DNA of 64,000 nt from Peristeroidobacter soli (lineage in GTDB: Bacteria; Pseudomonadota; Gammaproteobacteria; Steroidobacterales; Steroidobacteraceae): positions 928,803-992,802 of the forward strand of contig NZ_RYEV01000004.1 in NCBI RefSeq assembly GCF_004138485.1, given 5' to 3'. The position numbers were made by a program, and so were the translations under genes. Positions within the stretch are counted from its first letter, which is position 1. Each line of letters opens with the position of its first letter. The notes below the pieces were generated by a model. It searched no databases. It was not told the DNA's origin and saw only the letters and a list, made by a program, of their open reading frames with translations. Shown here piece after piece: positions 1 through 15,000 of this stretch.

Positions 1-3000
1 GCCGCCATCACATCGAGTTCCGCGTCGAGCCCCCTCGATGTCGTACTGAACGCACGTCAGACCGACGGAGCGACGGGCAACATCGACGTAGCGGCCGCAA
101 TCACTACGCGAGGCGGCAACATCACCATCGGCGGTGGCAGCGCGACTGGCGATGGTTACGCCGTCGGCAGCGGCCGTGGCATCAACATCATGGCTGCCTC
201 TGTGCTCGACGCCGGCGGCGGCGACATCACTTTGCGCGGCAGAGCCAACACGGGCAACGGCATCGAGTTCTCGAGCGGTGCGGAATTGAGAACCAGCGGC
301 ACCGGCAACATCACGCTCGACGGTGTCGCGGCCGCGGGCGGCACGCACGGCGTGTTCATGACGGCCAATAACAAACTCACGACGGACGCCGGCAACATCA
401 CCGTCACCGGCAACTCCGCCAGCAGCACTGCCGGCAGCGCCGCCGGCATCGGCTGGACTTACGGCACATTCACGACCGGCACCGGCAGCATCAACTTCAC
501 CGGCACCGCGACCGCTGCAGGTGTGGGCCTGGTTCGCGAAAGCTCCCCGACCAATGCCACGACGTTCGTTTCCACCGGCGGAGGAAACATTTCTCTCACC
601 GGCCGGGCGACCGCGGGGACCGGCTATCAAGGGATTCAGTTCGTCGATGTCGGCGCGGTGAGTATCACGACCAATGGTGCCGGCAGTGTCACTCTCACCG
701 GTCAAGGCGGCTCGGCGTCGTACCTCGGGCAGCAGTCGGCAATCTCGACGTACAACGGCACCGTGTACGCCCCCGTCACGCTGAGCAGCGGCACCGGCGG
801 CACCCTCGTGACCGGCACCGGCAGCACCAATGCCAGAAGCCTCACTATCAACAACACCAGCAATTTCAATTCGACCGGCGATGTGACCATCAACGGCAAC
901 TACGACATGAGCACGCTGCCCAATGTCAACGCGGGCGGCAATGTCGTCGTGGCGACGACCGCCGGCGTGATCTATGGCACGGCATCGAGCGTTACAGCGA
1001 ATGGCAACGTCACCATGACGTCGGGGCCGACCAATGGGCTCTACACGCCGGCCATCACCAAGGACGGCGCCGGCACCATCACTCTCACCGGCGGCACGAT
1101 CCTGTACATCAACGGTGCGATCACCAAAACCGGTGTCGCCGACGCGACCTTGCTGGCGCGGGCCGGCACCAACATCGATTTCTCGGGCGGTGGCAGCATC
1201 GTCACCGGCCCGACCGCGGGCCAGCTGGATGTCACGATCAACAGCCGCTATCAGGACTACGTGGCCGGCTATGTCCGCCTCGGCAACATCAGCACTAACG
1301 GCGGCGACGTGATCGTCGTCGGCGGCTCCAGTGGCAACGGCTATGCCATCAACTCCAACGGGCACAGCGTCTTCTTCTCGGCCAACAACAACCTCATCGA
1401 CGCCGGTGGCGGCAACATTCTCATCAAAGGGGCCGCGACCGCCAGTTACGCAGGCATCAACACCGTTTACAGCAATGTCGAGGTGCGCACCTCCGGCACT
1501 GGAAACATCACCCTCGACGGCACCACCAACGCCGGCACCAGCTACGGAGTTCTCCTGACCAATACTCCGAAGCTCACGGCCGCTGCGGGTAACATCACAA
1601 TTACCGGCGCGACCACGGCTGCGACCGACGGCTACGCCGTGAGCCTCTCCGGCGCAACGATCACGACCACGACTGGCGGCATCTCGATCACCGGCACCGC
1701 GGCTGGCGTCGCCGGAGGTATCACTGCAGCGACCACGACCATCACTTCCACCAGCGGCGACATCGCAATCACCGGTCGCGCCGCGAGCACGGGTTATCAA
1801 GGCATCGTCACGACTGGCACCGGTGCGGTCAACGTAACCACAGGCGGCGCCGGCAGAGTCACGCTGACTGGCGAAGGCGGCGCGGTCGCCGGCACGCCAG
1901 GCATCAAGGCGCCGATCGTCTTCAAGAGCTCCGGTGGAACGGTCACGCCAGTGACGATCACCAGCGGTACCGGCGGTATCGGCGTCACTGCGACCGGCGT
2001 CGGCACGCCCGACTACGCCTTGTACGCCGACAACACTTCCGCTTACGTGTCCACCGGAACAGTGGATATCACTGGGGATCGCGCACTCAACAACGTCGGC
2101 AACGTCACTGCCGGCGGCGCGGTGACGATCAAGAACACGCTCTCCGGCGTGGTCCAGTTCAACTCCATCACCGAAACCGGCTCGGCCGACATCAGCGTGA
2201 CCGGCATCGCCGATGTCATCAGCATGAGCGGGTCGATCACGCGCAGCGGCGCGGGGCCCTCGAATGTGCTGTTACGTTCCAACACGAACGTGAACATGGC
2301 GAACCCGATCACGGCGGCCGCCGGGACCGGCGCATTGAATGTCACAGTAACGGCCCGTGCCACGGACGGCACCGGAAACGTCAACGTCGGCTCCATGACG
2401 ACGCGCGGCGGCGATATCTCATTGGGTGGCGGCAGCACTGCAGGCGGTGTGGCCAATCGAGTCAACATCAACAACGCAGCCGTCGTCGATGCCGGCGGAG
2501 GAAACATTTCCGTGCGAGGCAACGGCCTCGGCAACTCCTATGCGGTTCTGATCTATCCGAACGCCGAGCTGAAGACCAGCGGCGCGGGCAACATCGATGT
2601 CTCGGGCATCATCGCCAGCGGCTCGGGCACCGGTGTGTATCTGGACACGGGCTCCAAACTCACGTCGGATGCCGGCAACATCACCGTCACCGGTACCTCG
2701 CCCGGCTGGATCGGCGTCGTTCTCACCAACGGCACCTACACCAGCGGCAGTGGCAATATCACTATCACCGGCACCGGCGGCGGCACGAGCAACGGTCTGC
2801 AACGTAGCAGCAGCACGCTGGCCACGACGATCACCTCGACCAGCGGCAACATCAGTCTCACGGGCCGCTCACCCGCCGCTGCCGTCGCCGGCGTGTTGGT
2901 CGCGGGCACCGGCGCGCTGACCGCGACCACCGGCGGCACCGGCAGTGTCACGATGATCGGTGAAGGCTCGGGCACCAACGCGTCGCTCTATCAAGGGGCC

Positions 3001-6000
3001 ATCGCATTCACCGACGGTACGAACAACGCGCCCGTCACACTGACGAGCGGCACCGGCGGCACCATCGTCACCGCGACCACGCTGGGCGCGAACGCCAAGA
3101 GCATCCTCTCCAACTACACCAGCAGTTTCATTTCGACGGGCGATGTCACGGTGACCGGCGATCGGGACATCTCCGGACTTCCCGCCGTGACCGCGGGCGG
3201 CAACATCACAGTAACCTCGACGCTCGGCTCGATCATCACGGCAGCCATCACCAAGAATGGCGCCGGCACCGCCACCGTAACCGCCGCCACGAATCTGTTC
3301 GTTCAGGGCGTGATCACCAAGGCCGCCGCGGGCGACGCGACGATGTTGCTGCGAGCCGGTGGCAACATCGATTTCGCGAGCGGCGGCAGCGTCATCACCG
3401 GTCCTACCGCTGGCAAACTGGATCTCACGCTCAACAGCCGATACACGGACGGTGCCACGGGATTCATTCGCCCCGGCTCGATCTCCACGAACGGCGGCAA
3501 CGTTTTGCTCGTCGGCGGTGCCGGCGGCACTGGCAACGCCGTCGCCGCAGCTGGCGGCAATGCCATCGTGGCCGCGGGCACCATACTCATCGATGCGGGC
3601 GGTGGCAACATTCTCGTGCGCGCCACCGGTGGTGGTAGTAGCGGCAATGCCATCAACTTCAATTTCGCCGGCTCTGAACTGCGCACCTCCGGGACCGGCA
3701 ATATCGACCTGCTGGCCACCAACAACGCCAGCAGCAGCACCGCCATCAAGTTCGCGGCCAACACGAAACTCACCGCAGCCGCGGGCAACATCACCGTCAA
3801 CGCGACGTACACCAACGCGACCGATGGCAACGCGTTCTATCTACTCGACAGCACCATTTCGACCACGACGGGCAATATCTCGATCAACGCCACAGCCACT
3901 GGCGTGGCCGGCGGCTTCTATCGAGCCGCCACGACCAGCGCAACCAATATCACTTCCGTCAGCGGCGACATTTCGCTCACCGGCCGCGCCGGCACGACGG
4001 GCTACGCCGGCATCGCGACCGAGAGCACGGGCCTGTTCAAGGTGTCCACCGGCGGCACCGGAAAAACCACGTTGATTGGCGAAGGCGGCGCGGTCGCGCC
4101 CTCCGCCCTCGCCATCAAGGCTCCGATCATTTTCAAGTCGCAAGCTGGAGTGATCACGCCCGTACAGATCGCTGCCGGCAGCGGCGGCATCAGCGTCACC
4201 GCGACCGGTGTCGGCACACCCGACTACGCCCTCTACGCCGACAACACATCGACCTACATTGCGACCGGACGCGTCGACATCACCGGCGATCGCGCACTGA
4301 CCAACGTCGGCAATGTCACTTCGCAAGGGGGCACACGGATCCAGAACACGCTTTCGGGCGCGGTGAATTTCAATTCCATCACCGAGACCGGCTCGGGCGA
4401 CATCGAAGTGTTCGCCATCGGCGATGCCCTCAGCACGACCACTGGCAATGCCATCTCCCGCACCGGCGCGGGCCCATCGAATCTGCTGATCCGTTCGAAC
4501 GCGAACGTGAATGTGTCAGTCCCGATCAGCGCGGCGGCCGCGACCGCCCCGCTCACGGTCACGATGAAGAGCCGCTACGCCGATGGCACGGGTTACGTCA
4601 ACGTAGGCAATATCACATCCCGCGGCGGAGATGTCCGGCTGGGCGGCGGCAGTGCCGCTGACGGCTACGCGAGCGAGGTCTATCTCATCGCCAGCCGCAC
4701 CATCGATGCCGGCGGCGGCAATGTCTGGCTGAACGGCAACGGCGGTTCCTCCGTGCCATCGATCTATATCGATGCCAGCTCGGAAGTGAAAACCAGCGGC
4801 GCCGGCAACATCGATCTGTTCGGGACCGGGTTGGGAAGCCAGGTCGCCATCAATTTCGAAGAAGGCGCCAAGCTGACTTCGGATGCCGGCAACATCAATG
4901 TCACGGGCACCTCTGTCAACTCGGCGAGCATCCGTTTCCGCGGCGGCACATTCACCAGCGGCAGCGGCAACATCACTTTCACTGGAACATCCACCGGCAC
5001 CGGCGCCCCGGTCACTCGAACCTCGGTCGCGACCGTCACCACGTTCACCTCCACGAGCGGCAACATCTCGCTCATCGGTCGCTCGCCAGCCGCAGCCAGC
5101 TTCGGCTTGTTCTTCGGCGGCGCCGGTGCGGTGAATATGACGACCGGCGGCGCAGGCGCCATCACGTTGACTGGCGAAGGCGCGGGCAGCAGTGGACTTG
5201 CCTATCAGGCGGCCATTGGATTCTACGATGGCTCGGTCTACACCCCCGTCACACTGACGAGCGGCACCGGCGGCACGACTGTCACTGGCACCACGCAAGC
5301 GGCGGGTGGCAGGAGCCTCTATGCCAACGCCACTGGCGGGTTCAACTCCGCCGGCGATGTCACGGTGACCGGCAATCGCGACATGTACGTCGTCCCCAAC
5401 CTCTCGGCCAGCGGCAACATCCTGGTCGATACCGTCGCCGGTCACGTCGAAACCGGCACCATCACCAAGAACGGCGCGGGCACGGTCGCCGTCACCTCCG
5501 ATTCCGGCAACTTGACCGTCGGCACCGTCACCAAGACCGGCGGCGGCGATGCCACGGCGACCTTCAAAGCCATCACCGACGTGATCGTCAACAGCAGCTC
5601 GAGCTTCGTGACCGGTCCAACGGGCGGCCGTTTGAACGTCCTCATCAACAGCCGCTTCACCGATGGTTCGGTCGGCAACATCTATCTCGGCCCCAGCACC
5701 ACGAATGGCGGCAACATCACACTCGTGGGCGGCTCGAGCGGCAACGATTACGCGATCGGCTCGACGCACGGCATCCTGTTCTACGGCGGCGCACTGATCG
5801 ACGCCGGCGGTGGAAACATTGTTGCGAAGGGCAGCTCGTCCGGCTCGCTCGGCAACGGGATCAGCATCGCGGCCAACGCGGAAGTTCGCACCTCCGGCAC
5901 GGGCAACATCACGCTCGATGGTATCTCCGGCACCGTCGCGGGCGGCGCCAGTGGTTACGCCGTCAACCTGAACTCCGGCAGCAAGATCACCGCCGCCGCA

Positions 6001-9000
6001 GGAAATATCCTGGTGACGGGCAGCACCACCAACACGGCGAGCACCAACTTCAGCGGCATTCGTCTCTACGACGGCACCATCTCCTCCACGACCGGCAACA
6101 TCACGTTGACCGCCGTATCGACCGGCGCGGCACGCGGCTTTCTCAGAGACATCACTTCGGGCGCAACGAACATTACTTCCACGGGCGGCAACGTCAGCAT
6201 CAGCGGTACTTCGGCGGCGACGTTGGGATATCAAGGCGTGCAGCTCCTGGGCACCGGCGCGTTCAATGTGACGACCACCGGCGCGGGCAGTGTGTCTTTG
6301 TACGGTCAAGGCGGCGCGGTCGCGCAGAGCTCGACTCAGGCGGCGATCTCTTTCTGGGACGGCACGAACTTCCCTGTCGTCACCTTGAGCAGCGGTACTG
6401 GCGGCACGACGGTTAGAGGTCAGACGACCTCGGCCTCGGCAGTCAGCATCTATAGCAGCAACACCGTCGGCCTCTTCAGCTCGACCGGCGATGTCACCGT
6501 GACCGGCGACCGTCAGATCATGACGCCCACCATCACGGCCAACGGCAACATCCGAATCGAAAACGAAACCGTCAACCCGCTGTCGCTGGGCGCGATCAAC
6601 AAGATCGGCGCCGGCACCGTCAACGCCACGACGTCGGGCAGCATCACCATGTACGGCACGGTGACCAAGAGCGGCGCCGGCGCTGCCACGCTGACCTACC
6701 GGGCCGATGGCAGTATCAACATGTACACCAGCAGCAGTGTCGTGACGAACGCGGGTGCCGGCGAGATCGACGTGCTGCTCAACTCACGTTACCTTGGCAG
6801 TGCGACCAGCGGCACCATCGTCATCGGCAACACCAACACCAACGGCGGTGATGTCACATTGGTCGGCGATGTCGGCGGCGCTGGCGCGGCAGGTCAGATT
6901 TCGGTGCAGGGCTCGTCGCTCGTCAACGCCGGCGGCGGCAATATTCTGATGCGGGGCGCTCTGAATGGCGGCAGCTTGGTCAACGCCATCGTTCTGGGCA
7001 CCTCCGTGGAGTTACGCACGTCGGGCACGGGCAACATCGATCTGGATGGCACCGTCACCGCCAACAGCAGCGACGCCATCTATCTCTACACCGGCAATAA
7101 ACTGACCGCCGAAGCCGGCAACATCACAGTGAAGGGGCGCAAGGTCAGCGCCCCCGCGGCGGCGGCGATTCGCATGGGTGGCGCCACTGTCACGACGACC
7201 ACCGGCAACATCACGTTCGACGGCCAGGGCGACAGCACCAACGTCGGCTTCTCACGCAACGACAGCGTTGCCACGAACATTACGTCGACGAGCGGCAATA
7301 TCAGCATCATCGGCCGCGCCACCACGGCAGGGACCAGCTTTCAAGGCATCCTCCTGCAAGGCACCGGCACCACGACGATCAGCACCGGCGGCACCGGCAA
7401 GGTCTCGTTGATCGGCCAAGGCGGCGCGGTCTCGAACGGCGGTGTCAAAGCGACGATCGCGTTCGGTGTTCCGGGCACACCGTCACCGGTGGCGATCACC
7501 GGCGGCAGCGGCGGCATCTCGATCACGACGACCGCCGTCGGTACACCCGACTACAGTTTGTACACCGCCGACTCCAGCGTGACGAGCTACACCGCGACCG
7601 GGCCGGTGGAAATCATCGGCGAATATGCGTTGGATGGAGTCGGCAACGTCACGTCCCGGGGCGGCACGACGATCAAGACCACCATCGCCGGCCTGATCAA
7701 TTTCAGATCCATCACCGAGACCGGCTCTGGAAACATTCTGGTCGACGGTCAAGGCAACATCACCAGCGCCGGCAGCATCACTCGGAGCGGTACCGGCCCC
7801 TCGAATGTAGTGTTGCGCTCCACCGGCACCGTGAACACCACCGGTGCAATCAGCGCCGCCGTCGGCACAGGGGCGCTCGATGTCACAATGACCTCGCGTA
7901 CGACGGATGCCGCGCTCGGCTATGTGAGATCCGGCAACATCACGACGCGCGGAGGAAACATCACCATCGGCGGCGGCAGCGCGACCGGCGATGGTTATGC
8001 GGCGGGCGGCACCGTCGATGGCTATCAGACGCCGACCAGCGGCACGCTCGATGCCGGCGGCGGCAACATCACGATCCAGGGTCGTTCCAGCACCCAGTAT
8101 GGCGTGACGCTGCTCGACAGCTCGCAGCTCATCACCGCCGGCACGGGCACCATCACGCTCGTCGGCCAATCCAGCAACAACCCCGGCGTGCGCTTCGCCC
8201 CCACCACTCGCGTGCAGACAGCGGACGGCAACATCTCCGTCACGGGTACGGCGCTCGGCACATACGGCGGCATCAACATCGAGGCGCAGTTCAATGCCGT
8301 CGCCACTGGTGCCGGCAATATCTCTTTTGTCGGCACGGCTGCCGGCGCCAACGGTAACGGCATCCTTCGCTTGAACACGACCGCCGCGACCACGATCAGC
8401 TCCGGCACCGGCAACATCTCGCTCACTGGCCGGTCTCCGAATACAACCACCGGCTTCATGGGCATCCTCACGCTCGGCACCGGTGCCTTCAACATCACCA
8501 CCGGTGGCGCGGGTGCCGTCACGCTTTTTGGCGAAGGCGGCGGAACGGCTTATCAAGGCTCGCAGGCCGCCATCGCTTTCACGGCCGACGCAGTTGGCAG
8601 CACGCCGGTGAGCATCACCGCCGGCACGGGCGGCATCAAGGTGGACGCCAGAGCCACGGGTGCAAGCACGATATTCGGCTACTACGGCAACAACGTGACG
8701 ATGAACACGACGGGTCTGGCCGACATTCAATCGACCATTTCCATGCAAAGCGGCGGCTCGATCACCGCCGGCGGCGGTATCAAGATGAATACCGTCTCTG
8801 GTTCGCTGGTCGCGCCGACGCTCACGGCAACGGGCGGCGACATCTACGTCGGCTCGCCCACGTCGACGACCCGACTGGTCAACGTCACTCAGAGCGGAAC
8901 GGGTCGCACCGACCTGTTCTCCGGCGGCAGTCTGCAGATTCAAAATCCGGTCAGCTCCACAGCCGGCGGGGCTATCACGCTCACCGCCACCGCCTTCAGC
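1..9000 (+). repeat. About 1.1-kb tandem supermodules inside the adhesin gene
   Basis: The anchor L-[DN]-[VL]-x-x-[NT]-x-R recurs in frame with spacings of 1191, 1110, 1083, 1134, 1080, 1134 and 1110 bp. Two subtypes can be told apart. Type A has TGPTAG before the anchor and STNGG after it. Type B has SNxNV and TAAAGTG before it and TTRGG after it, and is preceded by the TPDYALYADNTS-type segment. The order read is B-A-B-A-B-A-A-B. The repeats are diverged at the DNA level, so this is an old protein-level duplication and not a recent satellite. Confidence 0.75.
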
Positions 9001-12000
9001 ATCACCGGCACCGTCGGCGGCAACGGCGCACTGACGATGCGAACCTATAACGTCAACGGCACACTCGGCGTCGGCGACAGCGCGACTGGCACGACACTAC
9101 TCGCCTCCACCCTGTTCTCCGGCGGCTCGCGACGCATCCTCGATGGCTTCAGCTCCATCACCATCGGTCGTGACGACGGCACGGCGGCGCTCAGCGTCGG
9201 CACCGCGACCTATACCGATCCGGTGAACTTCATCGCGACCGGCACGGGCGGCACGATCAATATCATTGGCACGGCGACCAGTACGGGCAACGACATCCTC
9301 GCGCGCGCGACCGGCGACGTGACTTTCTCCTCGACCGGTGTGCTGAGTGGCGGGAACGTTTACGTCGCCAGCGACACCGGCAACTTCATCAACAACCGTG
9401 GCGCGAGTGCCATCGCGGCCACCGGTCGCTGGATCGTTTATTCGAACACGCCGGCCGCGAACACTTACGGCAACCTTGTAAGCGGCCAGAAGGCCGTGTG
9501 GAACGGCAGCTACTCGACCCGTGCGCCAGCGACGATTCCCGCCGGCAATCGTTACGTGTTCCGCTTCGCGCCGAGCGCGTTCGGCACCTCGCCGGTGACG
9601 CTCACGAAGATCTACGGCGAGACTGTGGCGTCGGCGTCAGCGGATGTCACGCCGTACACGAATACTTTCGGCGGCATGTGGGTGGCCGATACTGCCGCCG
9701 ATGTCGGCGTCGGCTCGGTGAGCCTGGTGTCGCCGGGCCTCGGCGCGCTGGCAAACGTCGGTACCTATGCATTGGACACCGACGCCATCGGCTACACGAG
9801 CTCCGGCTACAGCGCCAATCTTCCGGCCGGCTCGACATTGCAAGTCGATCCACGCGCCATCACGGTGACCGCGCAGGCCGATTCGAAAGTGTACGACGGG
9901 ACGACCACCTCGTCCGCCGTGCCGTTGCTTACCAGCGGCAACCTGGTCAACGGACAAACGGCCACCTGGGTACAAACATTCGACAATCGTAACGCCGGCA
10001 CGAACAAGACACTGACCGCGTCCGGCAGCGTCGCGGATGGCAACGGTGGCAACAACTACGCCGTGACGTTCGTGCCGAGCGCGGCCGGTGTGATCACGCA
10101 ACGTGCCATCACGATCGTCACCACGAGCGGACAAGGGAAGATCTACGGCACCGACGATCCGGCCTCGGCGGCGAGCGCCTATTCGATCAGCACGGGAAAC
10201 CTGGTGAGCGGCGACACGCTTGGCGGCAGCATCGGACGGCTGGCCGGAGAGAGTGTCGGCTCGTATGCGTTCACTCAAGGCTCAGTGGGCGTGGCCGATG
10301 GCAACTCCGGCAACAACTACGCCGTGACGTTCGACGGCTCGAGCCACCCGTTCGCCATCACGCAGGCCTCGCTCACCGTCAGCCTGCCGAATCAGACCAA
10401 GGTGTATGGCGCCGACGATCCCTCGCTCGCCAGCATCACACCGACCATGAGCGGCGCGGTCAACCGCGCTGTGACGGATCTCAACGGCAACGTCACAAAC
10501 ATCGACGACCGCGCGGCGACCTCTGTTTCCTTGACGAGCCTCACTCGCGAGATCGGCGAAAGCGTCGGCACGCGAGCGGTCACGGGCGTGACGTTCAGTG
10601 CATTGTCGGGGTCAGCGGCCAGCAACTACACCGGACCGACTCTCTCCGGCTCGCCGGTGCTGACGATCACGCAAGCGCCGCTCAATGTGAGCATCCCGAA
10701 TCAAACCAAGGTGTACGGCCAGGACGACCCGTCGCTTGCCGGCATCATCCTGAACATCACCCCGGTCAATCGCACCGTCTCGACGTGGAATGGCAGTGTG
10801 GTCGTCGATGATACGGCCAACCTCAGCACCACGCTGTCCACATTGTCGCGAGCGGTCGGCGAGGACGTCGGCACCTACGCTATCAACGCTACGCTCGCGT
10901 CGCTCGGCGGAAGCTCCGCCGGCAACTACGCCGTCACGCTCACAGGTTCACCGCAACTCACAATCACGCAGGCGCCGCTCACCGCCACGCTGTCGAGCAT
11001 CAGCAAGGTCTACGGCGATGCAGATCCATTGCCGTCGGCCGTCTCTGTAACGTTGGGCGGCGTCGTGCAACGATCTGTTGTTACCTGGAACGGCGCGGTC
11101 GCCATCGACGACAGCTCGCGAGTGGGCGCTTCGCTGACGGCGTATGCTCGTGCGCCAGGCGAAAACGCTGGCACATACTCGGTCACGGGTGCGACGATGA
11201 GCGCATTGACCGGCGCGAGCGCGGGCAACTATTCCACACCCGCCCTCGCCGGCTCCCCGACCTTCGTCATCTCACAGCGCGCGATCACGATCTCCGCGCA
11301 AACCGATACGAAAGTCTACGACGGCACACCGACATCGAGCGTCACACCGACCCTCACGGCAGGCACGCTCGCGACCGGCGACGCGTTGACCGGCTTGGCG
11401 CAAAGCTTCGACAGCAAGAACGCCGGCAATCGCACACTGGCGGTGACACCAGGATATGTGCTCGCCGACGGCAATGGCGGCAACAACTACACCGTGACGT
11501 TGCTGACGGCCGCCGGCGTCATCACGCCGAAGGACCTCACTGTCACAGCGACAGCGAACGACAAGGTCTACGATGGCACGACGCTGGCGACCGGCAATCT
11601 CAGCGCGCTCACCGGCATCATCACCAACGACGATGTCACATTCGGCGGAACCGCGTCCTTTGCGTTCGCCGACAAGGACGTCGGCACCAACAAGCCGGTG
11701 ACGGTCAGTGGCATCACGTTGTCGGGTGTCGATGCCGGCAACTATCGAGTCAATTCGACGGCCGCCACCACGGCCTCGATCACCCAGGCGTCGTTGATCA
11801 TCACCGCAACGAATGCATCCAAGGTGTATGGCGATGCCGATCCGGCGCTGACCTACACCTACACCGGCCTGCAAGGAACCGACACCGCCGCGGTGTTCAC
11901 CGGCGCACTCGGCCGTGCCGCGGGTGAGAACGTGGGAACGTATGCCATCACGCAAAACACACTCTCCGCCGGCGGCAACTACGCGGTGACATTCAACAGT

Positions 12001-15000
12001 GCCAACCTGCTCATCACGCCGGCGCAGTTGACGGTCACGGCGAACCCATACTCGAAAGTCTATGGCGATGTCGACCCGACGTTCGGCTATGTGGTCAGCG
12101 GCTTCAAGAATGGCGACACTGCATCGGTCATCAGCGGCGCTCTGGCACGCACGACGGGAGAAAACGTCGGCACCTACGCCATCAATCAAGGGTCGCTGTC
12201 CGCGGGGAGCAACTACACGCTCGCATACACGCCGAACAATCTCACGATCACAGCGCGCGCAATCACCATTTCCGCGCAGACGCAGAACCGAGTCTACGAC
12301 GGCACGCCGAACTCGAGCCTGACGCCCACCATCACCTCCGGCGCGCTCGCAGGCAGCGACACGCTGACCGGGCTGACACAAAGCTACGACAGCAGGAACG
12401 CCGGCAATCGCACGCTGACCGTGAACTCCGGATATGTGCTCAGCGATGGCAACGGCGGCAATAACTACGCCGTGACATTGCTGACCGCGCCTGGCGTGAT
12501 CTCGCCGAAGGACCTCACCGTGACGGTGAGTGCTACAGACAAGGTTTACGATGGCACGACGCTCGCCAACGGCAGCATCGGCGCACTGAGCGGCATCATC
12601 AGCGGCGACAATGTCACGACCGGCGGATCAGCCTCCTTCGCGTTCGCCGACAAGAACGTCGGCAACAACAAGCCTGTCACGGTCACCGGAATTCTGCTCA
12701 CGGGCACGGACGCGGCCAATTATCGGATCGACCCGACCGCCACCACCTCGGCGTCGATCACGCCCGCGGCCTTGGTCATCACCGCGGCGAATGTATCCAA
12801 GGTCTATGGCGATGCCGATCCAACGCTGACGTACACCTACACCGGCCTGCAAGGCACGGATAACGCCAGTGTATTCTCGGGCGCACTCGGTCGGGCCGCC
12901 GGCGAAGATGCGGGAACGTATGCCATCACGCTCAATACGCTCTCCGCCGGCGGCAACTACACGCTGAGCATCAACAGCGCGAATCTGCTCATCACGCCCG
13001 CGCAGCTGACGGTCACCGCAAATCCGTACTCGAAGATCTATGGCGACGCCGATCCAACGTTCGGCTACGTGATCAGCGGCTTCAGGAATGGCGACACGGC
13101 CTCGGTGGTCAGCGGCGCACTGGCGCGCACGACGGGAGAAAACGTCGGCACCTACGCCATCAATCAAGGAACTTTGTCTGCCGGCAGCAACTACACGCTG
13201 GCCTACACGCCGAACAATCTCTCGATCACGCCTCGCAACCTGGTCGTCACAGCCACGGATGCGAGCAAGGTGTACGGCGACGCCGATCCGCAGTTCGCCT
13301 TCACTCATGGCACGCTCTACAACGGCGACACTGTCGCGATCTTCAGCGGCAATCTGACCCGTACAACCGGTGAGAACGCGGGCAACTATTCGATCACGCA
13401 AGGAACATTGTCGGCGGGTTCGAACTACACAGTGCAATACACCGGCGGCCAGTTCAGCATCACGCCGCGAATGCTGACGATCGTTGCCGACGCGCGAGGC
13501 AAGGCGATCGGCGATCCCGATCCGGCGCTGACCTTCGCACATGGCACCCTGGTCAACGGCGACACCGAAAGCATCTTCACCGGCGGCCTGACGCGCGCGC
13601 CTGGCGAAAGCCTCGGCACTTACGCGATCCTGCGGGGCACGCTGTCCGCCGGACCGAACTACACCATCGACTACACCGGCAATCAGTTCGACATTCTGGC
13701 CGGCTTGCTCGTGATCAACGCCTACGCCCAGACGAAAGTGTATGGCGACACCGATCCGGCACTGACCTACAGCGTCAGTGGCCTGCGCAATGGCGACACA
13801 GTCTCAGTGCTCAGCGGCTCGCTGACGCGCGATGCCGGAGAGAACGCCGGAAGCTACGACATCAATCAAGGCACACTCAGCGCCGGCAGCAACTATGGCA
13901 TTCGTTACTACGCCAGCAGCCTGACGATCACGCCCAGGAATCTGGTCGTCACCGCGGATGCCGCCACGAAAGTCTACGGCTCGACGGATCCAACGCTGAC
14001 CTACACCTATGGAACGCTGGTCAACGGCGACACCGCCAGCGTGTTCACCGGCAGCCTCGGTCGCGCGGCTGGCGAGAACGCAGGCACTTATGCGATCGGT
14101 CAGGACACGCTGTCGGCCGGCGGCAATTACAACGTGCAATTCACCGGCAACGATTTGACGATCACGCCGGCCGCGCTCACAGTGAGCGCCGACGCGCAAA
14201 GCAAGATCTACGGCGAACTGGATCCGACGCTGACCTATTCCTACCAGGGTCTGGTCAATGGCGATACCGACGGCGTGTTCAGCGGCAACTTGCAACGCCT
14301 CGCCGGCGAAACCGTCGCGGGCGGCCCGTATGCGATCGACCAGGGAACGTTGTCCGCCGGACCCAACTACACCATCAGCTACACCGGCAACGCGCTGAGC
14401 ATCGTCCCGCGCACGCTGACGGTCGGCATCATCGACAACATCGTCAAGGTCTATGACGGCACCACCGCCCTGCCCGAGGGTTTGAATGCGCTTCAGTGGA
14501 GCGGACGGCTCGGCAGTGACGACATCGACGTAACGGCGACACTGGCCTTTGACAGTCGCAATGCGGGCCGACGGACCATCGACGTTTCGAATCTCACGAT
14601 CAACGGCGCCGACGCCTCGAACTACGTACTCTCGACTCCGACGCTGACCGGCAGCGGCTCGATTCTCCAGCGCGCCATCACGGTCGCGGCGCAGACCGAT
14701 ACACGAACCTATGACGGCAGCACGAACTCCGGTGCGACACCGAGCATCGTAGTGGGCTCGCTCGCGGCCGGCGACACGGCCAACTGGGTACAAGCGTTCG
14801 ACAACCGCAACGCCGGCACCGGCAAGGCACTGACACCGAGTGGTGAAGTCGCCGATGGCAATGGCGGCAACAATTATCTGGTCAGCTTTGTCTCGAGCCA
14901 CGACGGTACGATTCAAGCGCGCCCCATCACGGTAAGTGCGCAAATGGATATGAGAGATTACGACGGCACCACGCGCTCGTCGCTATTGCCAATCATTACC

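Noticed and set aside
4516-6309. Minus-strand frame of 597 codons inside the adhesin gene
   Set aside because: Arg/Ala/Asp-rich shadow of the beta-helix repeats; similar shadows recur at every repeat.
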